A stretch of 41,086 nucleotides of DNA from an uncultured Succinivibrionaceae bacterium. GTDB lineage: Bacteria > Pseudomonadota > Gammaproteobacteria > Enterobacterales > Succinivibrionaceae. Under the pieces are notes generated by a model. That model saw only the letters and a list, made by a program, of their open reading frames with translations. It did no database searches and was not told where the DNA came from. Below are positions 8,082 to 15,924 of this stretch, in pieces. The position numbers and the translations under genes were made by a program. The first letter of the stretch is position 1; every line of letters starts with the position of its first letter. The stretch spans positions 1 to 41,086 of the forward strand of contig CALXOT010000005.1 in the NCBI GenBank assembly GCA_944390085.1. Direction: 5' to 3'.

Positions 8082-9635
8082 CTATTTTTTGCCAGAGGTT
8101 TTCAAAATAACTGACATGATGCTTTCCTGTGAAGCTTGCGAACGATCCATTTCTGCTACGATACGGGCTTCATTCATCACATAGATACGATCGCACATGC
8201 CTAAAATTTCAGGCAGTTCAGATGAAATCATCAGCACGCCCTTGCCCTGTGCCACCAGTTCATTAATGATGCAATAAATTTCATATTTAGCACCGACATC
8301 AATGCCACGGGTAGGTTCATCCAGGATCAAAACATCCGGATCTGCAAACATCCATTTGGCCAGCAATACTTTTTGCTGATTGCCACCTGAAAGATTTCCG
8401 ACATTCTGATACACCGAAGAGCACTTGGTCTTTAAATCTTCACGGTATTTATTGGCAATCACTACTTCCTTGTTGCGATCTATGACATTATGCTCTGAGA
8501 CCTTATCCAAGCGAGAGAGGGTGGTATTGTCTACGATCGGCTGCTCCAGAAGCAATCCATCGCCCTTTCGATCTTCGGTAACATAGGCCAGATGATTGTC
8601 GATGGCATCCTGTACCGTGTTTAAATGCACTTCATTGCCATTGATGAACACTTGCCCTGAAATATTTACACCATAACTATGACCAAACACTGATTTGGCA
8701 AGTTCAGTGCGTCCTGCTCCCATTAAACCGGACAAGCCTACCACTTCACCTTTTTTAATCTTAATGCTCACATCGTCACAGACCTTGCGGGTACGATCGA
8801 GCGGATGGTAGGCATTCCAGTTTTTAATCTCGAAAAGCACCTCATCAGTGGGTTTGGTCTCCCGCTTGGGGAAACGATCAGTAAGAGCGCGTCCCACCAT
8901 GCCAGCCACTATCCTGCTTTCTGAGACATCATGGTTACTGTTATCAAGAGTCTCAATGGTGGAACCGTCGCGGATAACTGTGATGGAATTGGCGATATAT
9001 GAAATCTCGTTTAATTTGTGTGAGATGATGATAGACGTCATGCCTTCACTGCGGAACTTGTCAATCAGATCAAGCAGCTTCTTGGAATCAGTCTCATTTA
9101 AAGAGGCAGTAGGCTCATCTAAAATCAGGATACGGACATTCTTGGCAATGGCTTTGGCAATTTCCACCAGCTGCTGCTTGCCCACCCCGATGTCTTTGAT
9201 TAAAGTACGAGGATCCTCATGCAGACCGACTAATTCCAGTAATTCTTTGGCGCGCTGAAAGGTACGCGGCCAGTCCATCACTTCTTTAGAATAACTGGCT
9301 GTTCGTTCGTTACCCAGGAAAATATTTTCGGCAATTGATAAAAACGGAACTAAAGCAAGTTCCTGATGAATAATGACAATGCCTTTTTTCTCAGAATCAT
9401 TAATGGTATGAAACTGGCAAATTTGCCCGTCCACCACCACATCACCTTCGTAGGAACCAAAAGGATAAATGCCTGAGAGCACGTTCATCAAGGTGGATTT
9501 GCCAGCACCGTTTTCCCCGACCAGAGCATGCACTTCACCCTGTCTGACCTTTAAATTCACATCAGACAGCGCGGTTACCTTACCAAAACGCTTGGTAATA
9601 TTGCGCATCTCCAGAATTGTGCTCGTGTTGTCCAT
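8082..9635 (-). CDS. mmsA: Multiple-monosaccharide ABC transporter ATP-binding protein (MmsA/GguA-type)
   Basis: The 517-residue protein carries two fused nucleotide-binding domains, as in XylG/GguA. NBD1 has Walker A GENGAGKSTL (residues 39-48), signature IGVGKQQLVEIAKAI and Walker B ILILDEPTASL. NBD2 has the modified Walker A-like GLMGAGRTEL, signature LSGGNQQKVLLAKWM and Walker B VLILDEPTRGID. The degenerate second Walker A is normal for this family, where one site does most of the hydrolysis. It powers sugar import through the adjacent permease. The hydrophilic sequence has no membrane segments, as expected for a cytoplasmic subunit. A strong hairpin (9679-9701) separates it from the binding-protein gene upstream, which probably keeps its expression lower than that of the binding protein. 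Confidence 0.92.
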   Translation of the reverse strand: MDNTSTILEMRNITKRFGKVTALSDVNLKVRQGEVHALVGENGAGKSTLMNVLSGIYPFGSYEGDVVVDGQICQFHTINDSEKKGIVIIHQELALVPFLSIAENIFLGNERTASYSKEVMDWPRTFQRAKELLELVGLHEDPRTLIKDIGVGKQQLVEIAKAIAKNVRILILDEPTASLNETDSKKLLDLIDKFRSEGMTSIIISHKLNEISYIANSITVIRDGSTIETLDNSNHDVSESRIVAGMVGRALTDRFPKRETKPTDEVLFEIKNWNAYHPLDRTRKVCDDVSIKIKKGEVVGLSGLMGAGRTELAKSVFGHSYGVNISGQVFINGNEVHLNTVQDAIDNHLAYVTEDRKGDGLLLEQPIVDNTTLSRLDKVSEHNVIDRNKEVVIANKYREDLKTKCSSVYQNVGNLSGGNQQKVLLAKWMFADPDVLILDEPTRGIDVGAKYEIYCIINELVAQGKGVLMISSELPEILGMCDRIYVMNEARIVAEMDRSQASQESIMSVILKTSGKK

Positions 9636-9678
9636 GCTTACTCTTCTTGTTGCTCTTGCAGTTTTGTACCTGTACAGC

Positions 9679-9701
9679 GCGGGCGGCCAAAGGCCGCCCG
9701 C
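9679..9701 (-). other. Strong intercistronic hairpin between binding-protein and ATPase genes
   Basis: GCGGGCGGCC (9679-9688) and GGCCGCCCGC (9692-9701) form a perfect 10-bp, all-GC stem with a 3-nt AAA loop, in the gap between the chvE-type and mmsA-type genes. No T run follows, so it is more likely a partial terminator or a 3' mRNA stabiliser for the binding-protein message than a full stop. This is a common arrangement in sugar ABC operons, where the binding protein is needed in excess. Confidence 0.75.
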
Positions 9702-9744
9702 CTATAATGTGCCCGCATAAAATCAGGCTTTTGCTATAAGCTGA

Positions 9745-10809
9745 TTAAAGCTCATCTTCTGTATAGTAGCCTGACTCAACCAACAGCTTCTGATAGTTAT
9801 TCTTGTCAGCTGCCACAGGCTCGCACAGGAAGGAAGGAATGACACCGGTGCCATTGTCATAGGTGGTGGTATCATTCACTTCGACCGGCTGGCCGGCAAC
9901 AATTGCATCAACCATCTTCACAACCTGAGCGGCTAAAGTACGGGTATCCTTGAAGACAGACATGGACTGATAACCACGCTTGATATTTTTAACACCAGGC
10001 TTATCGCAGTCCTGACCAGTGATAACCGGCATATTGGTATTATCATAACCAGTGGCCAGCAGAGCGTTGGTCACGCCATTGGCCAGAGCGTCATTCTGAG
10101 CCAGCACAGCTGCCAGAGGAGTGTCCTCAGGGCCATAGCCTACGGAAGAAATAATGTTCTCCATGCGCTTTTGTGCCTCTTCCAGGTTCCAGTTCAGGGT
10201 AGCGCACTGCTCCTTGGAAGTCTGGCCTGACGGTACCACTAAGGTACCCTTGTCGATGTATGGCTTGAGCACTTCCATGGCGCCGCCCCAGAAGAAGTTT
10301 ACGTTATTGTCATCGGTAGGTCCGGTAAAAAGCTCAATGTTAAGGGGTTCCTTGGCATTTGCCAGATCCAGGGCGTCAGCGATGTACTGACCCTGCAGAC
10401 GGCCTACCTTGGTGTTATCGAAGGTGGCGTAATAAGAAACAGCGTCAGAGTTCATAATCAGACGGTCATAAGCGATAACCGGAATATTCTTGTCCTTTGC
10501 ACCTTTGAGTACTTCAGTTAAGGCTGAACCATCAATGGAAGCGATAACAATCACATCGCAGTCAGAGGCAATCATATTTTCAATCTGATTGACCTGAGTA
10601 GGAATGTCGTTGTCTCCTGCATACTGCAGATCAACATCATGACCTGACTTCTCCAGCATTGCCTTCATGTTGGAACCATCCTGATTCCAGCGCTGCAGGG
10701 ACTGGGTCGGCATGGACACACCGATTTTTGCGGCATTGGCAGCAGAGGCAAAAGCGACAGCACCAAACATGGCGCAGAACATTGCAGTTAAACCTGACTT
10801 CAACTTCAT
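9745..10809 (-). CDS. chvE: ChvE-type periplasmic multiple-sugar-binding protein
   Basis: The 354-residue protein starts with a signal peptide (MKLKSGLTAMFCAMFGAVAF, cleavage likely after ASAANA) and continues with a type I periplasmic-binding fold. Segments RWNQDGSNM, LQYAGDNDIPTQVNQIENMI, VIVIASIDG, AYDRLIMNSDAVSYYATFDN, FTGPTDDNNV and the C-terminal NYQKLLVESGYYTEDEL follow ChvE closely and XylF less well. ChvE-type proteins bind several aldoses (for example arabinose, xylose, galactose, glucose) and feed GguA/GguB. I start it at the ATG at 10807-10809, which has GAGGG 7 bases upstream; an upstream TTG in frame would spoil the signal peptide. It is the first gene of the sugar operon. There is no lipobox, so the protein is soluble in the periplasm. 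Confidence 0.9.
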   Translation of the reverse strand: MKLKSGLTAMFCAMFGAVAFASAANAAKIGVSMPTQSLQRWNQDGSNMKAMLEKSGHDVDLQYAGDNDIPTQVNQIENMIASDCDVIVIASIDGSALTEVLKGAKDKNIPVIAYDRLIMNSDAVSYYATFDNTKVGRLQGQYIADALDLANAKEPLNIELFTGPTDDNNVNFFWGGAMEVLKPYIDKGTLVVPSGQTSKEQCATLNWNLEEAQKRMENIISSVGYGPEDTPLAAVLAQNDALANGVTNALLATGYDNTNMPVITGQDCDKPGVKNIKRGYQSMSVFKDTRTLAAQVVKMVDAIVAGQPVEVNDTTTYDNGTGVIPSFLCEPVAADKNNYQKLLVESGYYTEDEL

Positions 10810-10824
10810 GAGAAACACCCTCAA

Positions 10825-11298
10825 TTGCTTACATTACACATTCACGGGAAATTGTGCCCGTGCACAGTAATGATGTTAAGCCGCTATCCGGCAAAGCTCA
10901 AAGTATTTATCAGAAAAATGTGATCTGTGATGAAAAATAAAATGAAAAAAGCTTCATTTAAAAAATAAATCAAAGATATTCAATTGGTTACACGAAATAT
11001 CCTGGATTTGTAATTTAATATTATCAGTTTTCCGTGATCAGGATCGCGAAAATCCGTTAAATTACGTGCACGTGCACTATAGCACATAAGCCCACAACCA
11101 GCTACTTCCCGAATGGCAACAATAATTCCCAAAGCCCTTAACAATTTTATTGATTTGCAATCAGTTTAAGGTTTATACAAAAAAGGCTGGTTTTGTCCTG
11201 AATCATTCACCTAGGGCTGAGGCACTTAAGTTTTTCCTGAAGACTTAAGATTTAGCTTAATTTTCGGAGCCAGACTGTATGCCAGATGTAACTGAGAT
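10825..11298. promoter_or_regulatory. Regulatory region of the sugar operon (474 bases, AT-rich)
   Basis: No convincing ORF lies here. From the chvE side outward it holds: a hairpin CACGGG/CCCGTG with an 8-nt loop (10843-10862) in the presumed 5' leader; a CRP-like half site AAATGTGATCTGTGATG at about 10917-10933, good left half and poor right half; an imperfect dyad TTTTCCGTGATC/GATCGCGAAAA (11028-11052); and a 12-bp perfect palindrome GTGCACGTGCAC (11066-11077), a plausible LacI-family operator because of its central CG. Nearer the small membrane-protein gene is a CTTAAGT/ACTTAAG inverted repeat (11225-11249), a weak terminator candidate. None is proven. Confidence 0.5.
11066..11077. promoter_or_regulatory. 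Perfect palindrome, candidate sugar-operon operator
   Basis: GTGCACGTGCAC is a perfect 12-bp palindrome with a central CG step, about 260 bases upstream of the chvE-type start. LacI-family operators are typically palindromes with a central CG, and a LacI-type gene closes the same cluster. I found no second copy in the window, so assignment to that regulator is only a suggestion. Confidence 0.4.
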
Positions 11299-11514
11299 CT
11301 AGTTTTGATCCTTAGATTGTCCTTTGCCCGGATCTAACTTTGAGCGTAACAAGGCGCGATCACGCAACAGTTCCTGACGCTCCTGTTCCCTGCGTTTTAT
11401 GATCTCAGGCAGTACAGTTCGTTCCAGGCGCCGCTGCTCCTTAAGTGCATTGTAAACAAGACCAATCACAAATAGCAGCGGCAGCACAATGACAAGAAAG
11501 ATATACCAGGGCAT
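11299..11514 (-). CDS. Small membrane-anchored protein of unknown function
   Basis: The 71-residue protein has one N-terminal membrane segment (YIFLVIVLPLLFVIGLVYNA, residues 4-23) followed by a highly charged, probably helical tail rich in Arg, Glu and Lys (KEQRRLERTVLPEIIKRREQ and on). The tail should face the cytoplasm by the positive-inside rule. I do not recognise a family; the layout recalls CcmD-like or other single-pass accessory proteins, but sequence motifs do not match. It starts 11 bases after the ScsC/DsbA-like gene on the same strand and ends the bcr-dsb group, so it is probably co-transcribed. The ribosome binding site is weak. It is real mainly by position, composition and a credible membrane segment. 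Confidence 0.6.
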   Translation of the reverse strand: MPWYIFLVIVLPLLFVIGLVYNALKEQRRLERTVLPEIIKRREQERQELLRDRALLRSKLDPGKGQSKDQN

Positions 11515-11525
11515 AGGGCAAAAAC

Positions 11526-12311
11526 TCAGGAAACACCATCGGCATCAGCTGCAGGCGCAAAGCCGGCCATGCGCTCCAAGGTTTCATAATCCCGCACCGC
11601 TCCCCGAACTATCTTGCCATCAATGATAAAGCATGGTGTACCGGTAACTCCGATGCGCTGCCCCTGTTGCAAATTAAATCGCAGCTGATTTTGTGTCTCA
11701 TCACTGCCGGCACGGCGCTTGACCGCTTCCACATCGGCTTCCACCTGCTTTAATGCCGCCTCAATATCCGCCAGCGACTCTACTTTTTTACCCTGTGTCA
11801 TCAGCAATGTCTGATAGGCAAAATATTTGTCCGGATCCATGGCATATAAAGCAAGCCCCACTGCTGCAGCCTGCACGCTTGCTGCCGAAAGGATCGGGTA
11901 TTCTATATATATGGTCTGCAGATCATGTTCACGCGAGAGCCTTTCACTGAGCTGCCGCACCACCTTGCAGTAGCCGCAGTTATAGTCAAAGAACTCAATT
12001 AAATAATGTGCCTTGTCTGCCCCGCCCTTCATCGGATTGTCTTTATCTGTGCGCAGTGATGTTATCACTTCGTCCAGGGTTTGCTTGGCCTGCTGTTGTT
12101 GCAGCTTTTCAATGCTTTCTGCAACTTCAAACATAACCTCAGGATGGGAGATCAGATAATCGTGCACAATCTTTTCAATCTCTGCGCGCTGGGCGGGGTT
12201 AAATTCTTCTCCTGCAGCCAGGGAAACTGGCAATGCTGCAAGTGTCAGGCTGCCGAGGAATGCAGCAAGTTTCAGACCGTGCACAGCAGACTGAATGGAT
12301 GTGGGCTTCAT
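11526..12311 (-). CDS. ScsC/DsbA-family periplasmic thiol-disulfide protein
   Basis: The 261-residue protein has a signal peptide (residues 1-33: hydrophobic core LAAFLGSLTLAALPVSLAAG). An N-terminal helical stretch of the ScsC type follows (EFNPAQRAEIEKIVHDYLIS, then HPEVMFEVAESIEKLQQQQA), which mediates oligomerisation in that family. The thioredoxin-fold domain has the active site CGYC in FFDYNCGYCKVVRQL (about 110-124) and the cis-Pro loop in GVTGTPCFIIDGK. An extra Cys sits right after the cis-Pro. It should oxidise, isomerise or reduce disulfides in periplasmic proteins. No DsbB/DsbD partner is nearby. The start has AGGA 8 bases upstream. It lies 10 bases after the bcr gene and is likely in the same operon. 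Confidence 0.85.
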   Translation of the reverse strand: MKPTSIQSAVHGLKLAAFLGSLTLAALPVSLAAGEEFNPAQRAEIEKIVHDYLISHPEVMFEVAESIEKLQQQQAKQTLDEVITSLRTDKDNPMKGGADKAHYLIEFFDYNCGYCKVVRQLSERLSREHDLQTIYIEYPILSAASVQAAAVGLALYAMDPDKYFAYQTLLMTQGKKVESLADIEAALKQVEADVEAVKRRAGSDETQNQLRFNLQQGQRIGVTGTPCFIIDGKIVRGAVRDYETLERMAGFAPAADADGVS

Positions 12312-12320
12312 ATATCTATC

Positions 12321-13577
12321 CTATACTTTCTTAAGACGCATGCCGATGACAAAAAGTATATAGGAAATCAGCGCGCATATGAACATACACAAAGCCAGAG
12401 GCAGCATGGAATGATCACCCAAAACCCCGACCAGAGGCGAGGTAGCAGAGCCTATTACAAATCCCAAAATACCAAAAATTCCTGAGGCAGCCCCTGCCCC
12501 CTTACTGCGGGCACTCATTACGATACCAAAACCCGGGGTCTGGGACGATCCCACCATTGCGACATAAAAAAGCATACACAAAATAGGCAAAACTGGACTT
12601 TGTGGTTGTTTAAGGGCTAAAACCAACATCACCGCCCCACTTGCCATCATGACGATAAAGGACAGCTTCACTAGCGCTGAAGCTCCCATTCTACGCTCCA
12701 GCCTGCCTGCTGCCATGGAGGCCAGCGTGATGCAGATAGAGTTGAGCGCGAAGATCAGCGCATACTCAAAAGCACTAAATCCATAAATTACCTGTAATAC
12801 GAAAGGAGACGCGGCAAGATAAGCAAAAAAACCGCCCATCACCATGGAGATAGCCAAAGCAAGAATTAAAAAGCGCCTTTCCAGAAGCTGTAAAAACATA
12901 TCCTTGACAGCCTGCGCCAGTCTACTTTGACGCATATCCCCCGGCAGAGTCTCTTGCAAACAGAAAAACACTCCTGCAAGCAGCACTATTCCCCATAAAG
13001 CCAACAACAGGAATAGCCAGTGCCAGCTGAAAAAGGAAACCACAGCAGACCCCAGCACAGGTCCTACAATAGGAGCCAATGAATTGACTGTCATCAAAAG
13101 TGCCATAAATTTGGTCAGATCATGCCCGCTGAACATGTCACAAGCCATTGAACGGCTAAGCACGATTCCACCGGCTCCGGCAAATCCTTGAAAAAAGCGC
13201 AGTGCTATCAGGATTTCAATAGAGGGAGCAAATGCGCAGCATAGTGAAGCCACGCTGAATACAATTAAAGTTACAGACAAGGGCAGACGGCGCCCCAGAG
13301 CATCTGATATAGGACCGATAATGATTTGTCCCAGAGCCAAACCCAAAAAGCAGGCTGTCAGTGACAGCTGAATCAGGGTGGGGCTGCTATTAAAGGAGGC
13401 CCCCAGATCTGGCAGAGCCGGCAGGTAAATGTCAGTACAAACCGGACCAAATGCAGTAAGCATACCTATAAGCAGAATCCACAGCATCCGCTTATGTCTG
13501 GTCAATACGTTGAAATCAAACGACTTAGTTATATTAGTTGCTACCGCAGGAGAAACACTAGGTTGTTTATTTGTCAT
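12321..13577 (-). CDS. bcr: Bcr/CflA-family multidrug efflux MFS transporter
   Basis: The 418-residue protein has 12 predicted membrane segments with the DHA1 Bcr/CflA pattern: the TM1 motif FGPVCTDIYLPALPDLGASF (about residues 43-62), the loop 2-3 MFS motif GPISDALGRRLPL (about 96-108), RFFQGFAGAGGIVLSRSMAC in TM4, and VNSLAPIVGPVLGSAV in TM5. Family members export drugs, dipeptides or cysteine with proton antiport. The neighbouring periplasmic thiol protein makes cysteine/thiol homeostasis an attractive role, since E. coli Bcr exports cysteine, but this is inference. A perfect 8-2-8 dyad lies about 206 bases upstream. A charged N-terminal extension of about 28 residues precedes TM1; a later start is possible because the Shine-Dalgarno is weak. 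Confidence 0.87.
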   Translation of the reverse strand: MTNKQPSVSPAVATNITKSFDFNVLTRHKRMLWILLIGMLTAFGPVCTDIYLPALPDLGASFNSSPTLIQLSLTACFLGLALGQIIIGPISDALGRRLPLSVTLIVFSVASLCCAFAPSIEILIALRFFQGFAGAGGIVLSRSMACDMFSGHDLTKFMALLMTVNSLAPIVGPVLGSAVVSFFSWHWLFLLLALWGIVLLAGVFFCLQETLPGDMRQSRLAQAVKDMFLQLLERRFLILALAISMVMGGFFAYLAASPFVLQVIYGFSAFEYALIFALNSICITLASMAAGRLERRMGASALVKLSFIVMMASGAVMLVLALKQPQSPVLPILCMLFYVAMVGSSQTPGFGIVMSARSKGAGAASGIFGILGFVIGSATSPLVGVLGDHSMLPLALCMFICALISYILFVIGMRLKKV

Positions 13578-13928
13578 TACATCTTTACGCTAAAAATTGC
13601 TGTGCACATCACAGATTTTGAGTTTTGTCGCACTGTAAACGTCATTCTGACAAATGTCCAAACGAATTTTTTTAAACCGTATGTATAAGCCCTGTTCACA
13701 ACTGTTACAACAGAGCATCTCGTTAACCTGCAAGTATTGTGCTTTGACAGTAAAACCGCACTTTTTTAAGATAAGCCACTGCATAACAATACATTGTTAT
13801 TGCTGAAATATATCTATTAATGTCAACCGCCTTTACAAAATTAACGTAAAAAACTTCAGTCAGCTAAAGCAAGCCTGGCCGTTAGCACTGCCGCTGTTGC
13901 ATGATCATCAAACAGGAGGGAAACAGGC
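13578..13928. promoter_or_regulatory. Divergent bcr / bioD intergenic region with a perfect dyad
   Basis: This 351-base gap must hold promoters for both bcr (minus) and bioD (plus). It contains a perfect 8-2-8 inverted repeat, ATAACAATACATTGTTAT at 13783-13800, typical in size and spacing of MarR- or TetR-type operators. A strong ribosome binding site (AGGAGG, 13912-13917) precedes bioD. I looked for a BirA box (TTGTAAACC, spacer, GGTTTACAA) and found no convincing copy. Short ORFs in the region look random. Confidence 0.5.
13783..13800. promoter_or_regulatory. 8-2-8 palindromic operator candidate
   Basis: ATAACAAT and ATTGTTAT are exact reverse complements separated by AC. The site lies 206 bases from the bcr start and 129 bases from the bioD start. 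No regulator gene adjoins it, so the binding protein is unknown. Confidence 0.45.
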
Positions 13929-14636
13929 ATGGCAGCTCATACTTTATTTGTTACTGCCACCGGCACAGATGCCGGTAAAACCTATTTAAGTGCACTGATC
14001 TTAAAAAGTCTGCGCGCATCGGCTATAGATTGCGCCTATTTCAAAGCAGCTCAAAGTGGCTGTCATCTAGCAACAGATGGTACCGTGCTTGAAGCGGACA
14101 GCCTCTATGTCTGGCGCACAGCAGGACTGCAGCAAAAACCTGACAGCCTCTGCCCGTTTTCCTATGCACAAGCTCTCTCACCACTTGCAGCCGGACAGGC
14201 AAGCGGCTGCTTGCCAGATCTTAAACGGATCAGAAAAGATTTTCACTATCTCAGAGACAAGCATGACTATGTGCTTATGGAAGGGGCGGGAGGCATCTTA
14301 TGTCCGATCACGCAGAACCCTGACGGTAGCATCGTATTGCAGGATCAATTGATAAAAGAACTGCAGCTGCCGGTTATAATAGTATCTGAAGCAGGGCTTG
14401 GCTGTATTAATTCCCTGCTGTTGTCCTTGTTTTACTTGAAAAGCCAGGGTATTCCCTGCCGTGCAATCTTTTTAAACCGCTTTTGTGCAACTTCTACGCT
14501 GCATCAGGATAACCACCGCACCCTTACTGAACTAACTGGACTTAAGGTTTATACCATCTCTGAAAGCGCACAACAACTTTCATTGCCCCCATTACAGTTA
14601 AGCGAGCTTTTTGCTCATGGAGATTCCCGTGAATAA
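13929..14636 (+). CDS. bioD: Dethiobiotin synthetase
   Basis: The 235-residue cytosolic ATPase-fold protein has the P-loop in FVTATGTDAGKTYLSALI (about residues 6-23), where GTDAGKT is the BioD signature. It also has the second substrate motif LMEGAGGILCPIT (about 117-129) and a Lys in YFKAAQSG (about 37-44). It carboxylates 7,8-diaminononanoate with CO2 and ATP to form dethiobiotin, the step before BioB. Length is close to the usual 220-230. The ATG follows AGGAGGGAAACAGGC, an excellent ribosome binding site. It overlaps the start of bioA downstream, so the two are coupled. The rest of the biotin pathway (bioB, bioF, bioC/H) is not in the window. Confidence 0.93.
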   Translation: MAAHTLFVTATGTDAGKTYLSALILKSLRASAIDCAYFKAAQSGCHLATDGTVLEADSLYVWRTAGLQQKPDSLCPFSYAQALSPLAAGQASGCLPDLKRIRKDFHYLRDKHDYVLMEGAGGILCPITQNPDGSIVLQDQLIKELQLPVIIVSEAGLGCINSLLLSLFYLKSQGIPCRAIFLNRFCATSTLHQDNHRTLTELTGLKVYTISESAQQLSLPPLQLSELFAHGDSRE

Positions 14637-15852
14637 ACTGCCTGGTACTATTTGGTATCCTTATGCCCAGATGAAACTTGCCGCAGAGCCTCTTGAAATA
14701 GTAGGAGCTCAAGGTGTGCGGCTGATAAGCAGCCAGTACGGCGAGCTGATTGATGGAATTTCATCATGGTGGTGTGCCGTCCACGGCTATCGGCACCCGG
14801 AGCTTGATGCCGCCTTAAACGAGCAAATTGCCAAATTTGCTCACATCAGCCTGGCAGGGTTGGTACATCATACGGCACTGCGCCTTGCTGATAAATTAGC
14901 ACAATTACTGCCAGGCACTCTCAGACACTGTTTTTACTCAGACAGCGGCAGTGTGGGAGTGGAAGTGGCTTTAAAAATGGCACGTCAATACCATATAAAT
15001 CAGGGAAATAACGATCGCACCTTGCTGCTTGCCTTAACGCATGCCTATCATGGCGATACTTTCATGGCGATGCAAGCCAGTGATTTTCCTGAATATCATC
15101 AGCTTTATGCTTCCCCAGGGCTACAGTCACATGTCATCAGGATAAATCCTACTATTGACGAACTAGAACAGGCTTTTGCCTGCCATGGCAGCAGGCTATA
15201 TGGCTTTATTCTGGAACCGCGGCTGCAATGTGCCGGAGGATTTTACCGGCATGGTGATGATTTCTTGGGTCGGGCCCGTGAACTGTGCATCCTGCATGAT
15301 GTGCCACTGATTTGCGATGAAGTGGCCACTGGTTTTGGGCGTACCGGAAGCATGTTTGCAAGTGAAACTGCCTGTCCTGACATCATAATTTTAGGCAAGG
15401 CACTGACCGCAGGCTATATCGGTCATGCGGTTACAGTAGCTTGCGACAAGATTTACCAGGCATTTTACGCAGATGATGTACACAAAGCTTTTATGCACGG
15501 GCCGACTTTCATGGGCAATCCCCTAGCTTGTGCCGTTGCCTTAAAGGGCATAGAAATCATGGAACGTGAACACTACCTTGATAAGATTGCGTTAATAGAA
15601 TCTTATCTGCAGCAACGTGCCCCTTACCTTGCTTCTTTTCCTCAGGTAAAAGAAGTCCGGATCTGTGGTGCCAGCCTCTGCGCTGAAGTACGTGATCCGT
15701 CACTGCTCAAAGGGCTGCAATCATTTGCTGCAGGCAAAGGTGTATTTCTGCGACCTTTTGGCAAAAATCTTTATACTATGCCCCCTTATGTAATAAGCCA
15801 GGACGATCTGGGTCAAATTCTGGATGTGATGGAACAGTGGTTTAACCGCTGA
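14629..15852 (+). CDS. bioA: Adenosylmethionine-8-amino-7-oxononanoate aminotransferase
   Basis: This fold-type I PLP enzyme shows the BioA hallmarks: WYPYAQM near the N-terminus, LIDGISSWWCAVHGYRHPEL, CFYSDSGSVGVEVALKMARQ, THAYHGDTFMAMQASD, the Asp of ICDEVATGFGRTGSMF that contacts the pyridine nitrogen, the PLP lysine in ILGKALTAGYIGH, and HGPTFMGNPLACAVAL. It uses S-adenosylmethionine as amino donor to make 7,8-diaminononanoate, the substrate of BioD just upstream. I place the start at the GTG at 14629, with GGAG 6 bases before it; TTG 14611 and ATG 14617 are in-frame alternatives. The gene overlaps bioD by 8 bases, indicating translational coupling. The final strand-converging terminator lies at 15861-15896. 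Confidence 0.93.
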   Translation: MNKLPGTIWYPYAQMKLAAEPLEIVGAQGVRLISSQYGELIDGISSWWCAVHGYRHPELDAALNEQIAKFAHISLAGLVHHTALRLADKLAQLLPGTLRHCFYSDSGSVGVEVALKMARQYHINQGNNDRTLLLALTHAYHGDTFMAMQASDFPEYHQLYASPGLQSHVIRINPTIDELEQAFACHGSRLYGFILEPRLQCAGGFYRHGDDFLGRARELCILHDVPLICDEVATGFGRTGSMFASETACPDIIILGKALTAGYIGHAVTVACDKIYQAFYADDVHKAFMHGPTFMGNPLACAVALKGIEIMEREHYLDKIALIESYLQQRAPYLASFPQVKEVRICGASLCAEVRDPSLLKGLQSFAAGKGVFLRPFGKNLYTMPPYVISQDDLGQILDVMEQWFNR

Positions 15853-15860
15853 TCTTTAAA

Positions 15861-15896
15861 TAAAAAGGCACAGCCTCTTTTACCATGGCTGCGCCT
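15861..15896 (-). terminator. Terminator between bioA and the zinc ATPase
   Basis: AGGCACAGCC (15866-15875) and GGCTGCGCCT (15887-15896) form a 10-bp stem. The single imperfect pair is G-U in minus-strand RNA, and the minus strand continues with TTTTTATTT, so it is an intrinsic terminator for the P-type ATPase gene. On the plus strand the stem has an A-C mismatch and lacks a close T run, so it would serve bioA poorly. Confidence 0.8.
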
Positions 15897-15924
15897 GATG
15901 AAGGTTTTCCTGTTTTTTCTGACA

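Noticed and set aside
13590..13784. Overlapping short open frames on both strands in the bcr/bioD gap
   Set aside because: They overlap each other on opposite strands, lack ribosome binding sites and would cover the promoters of two real genes.
13801..13928. BirA operator before bioD
   Set aside because: Only fragments such as TGTCAACC are present; the paired TTGTAAACC/GGTTTACAA halves with the right spacer are missing.
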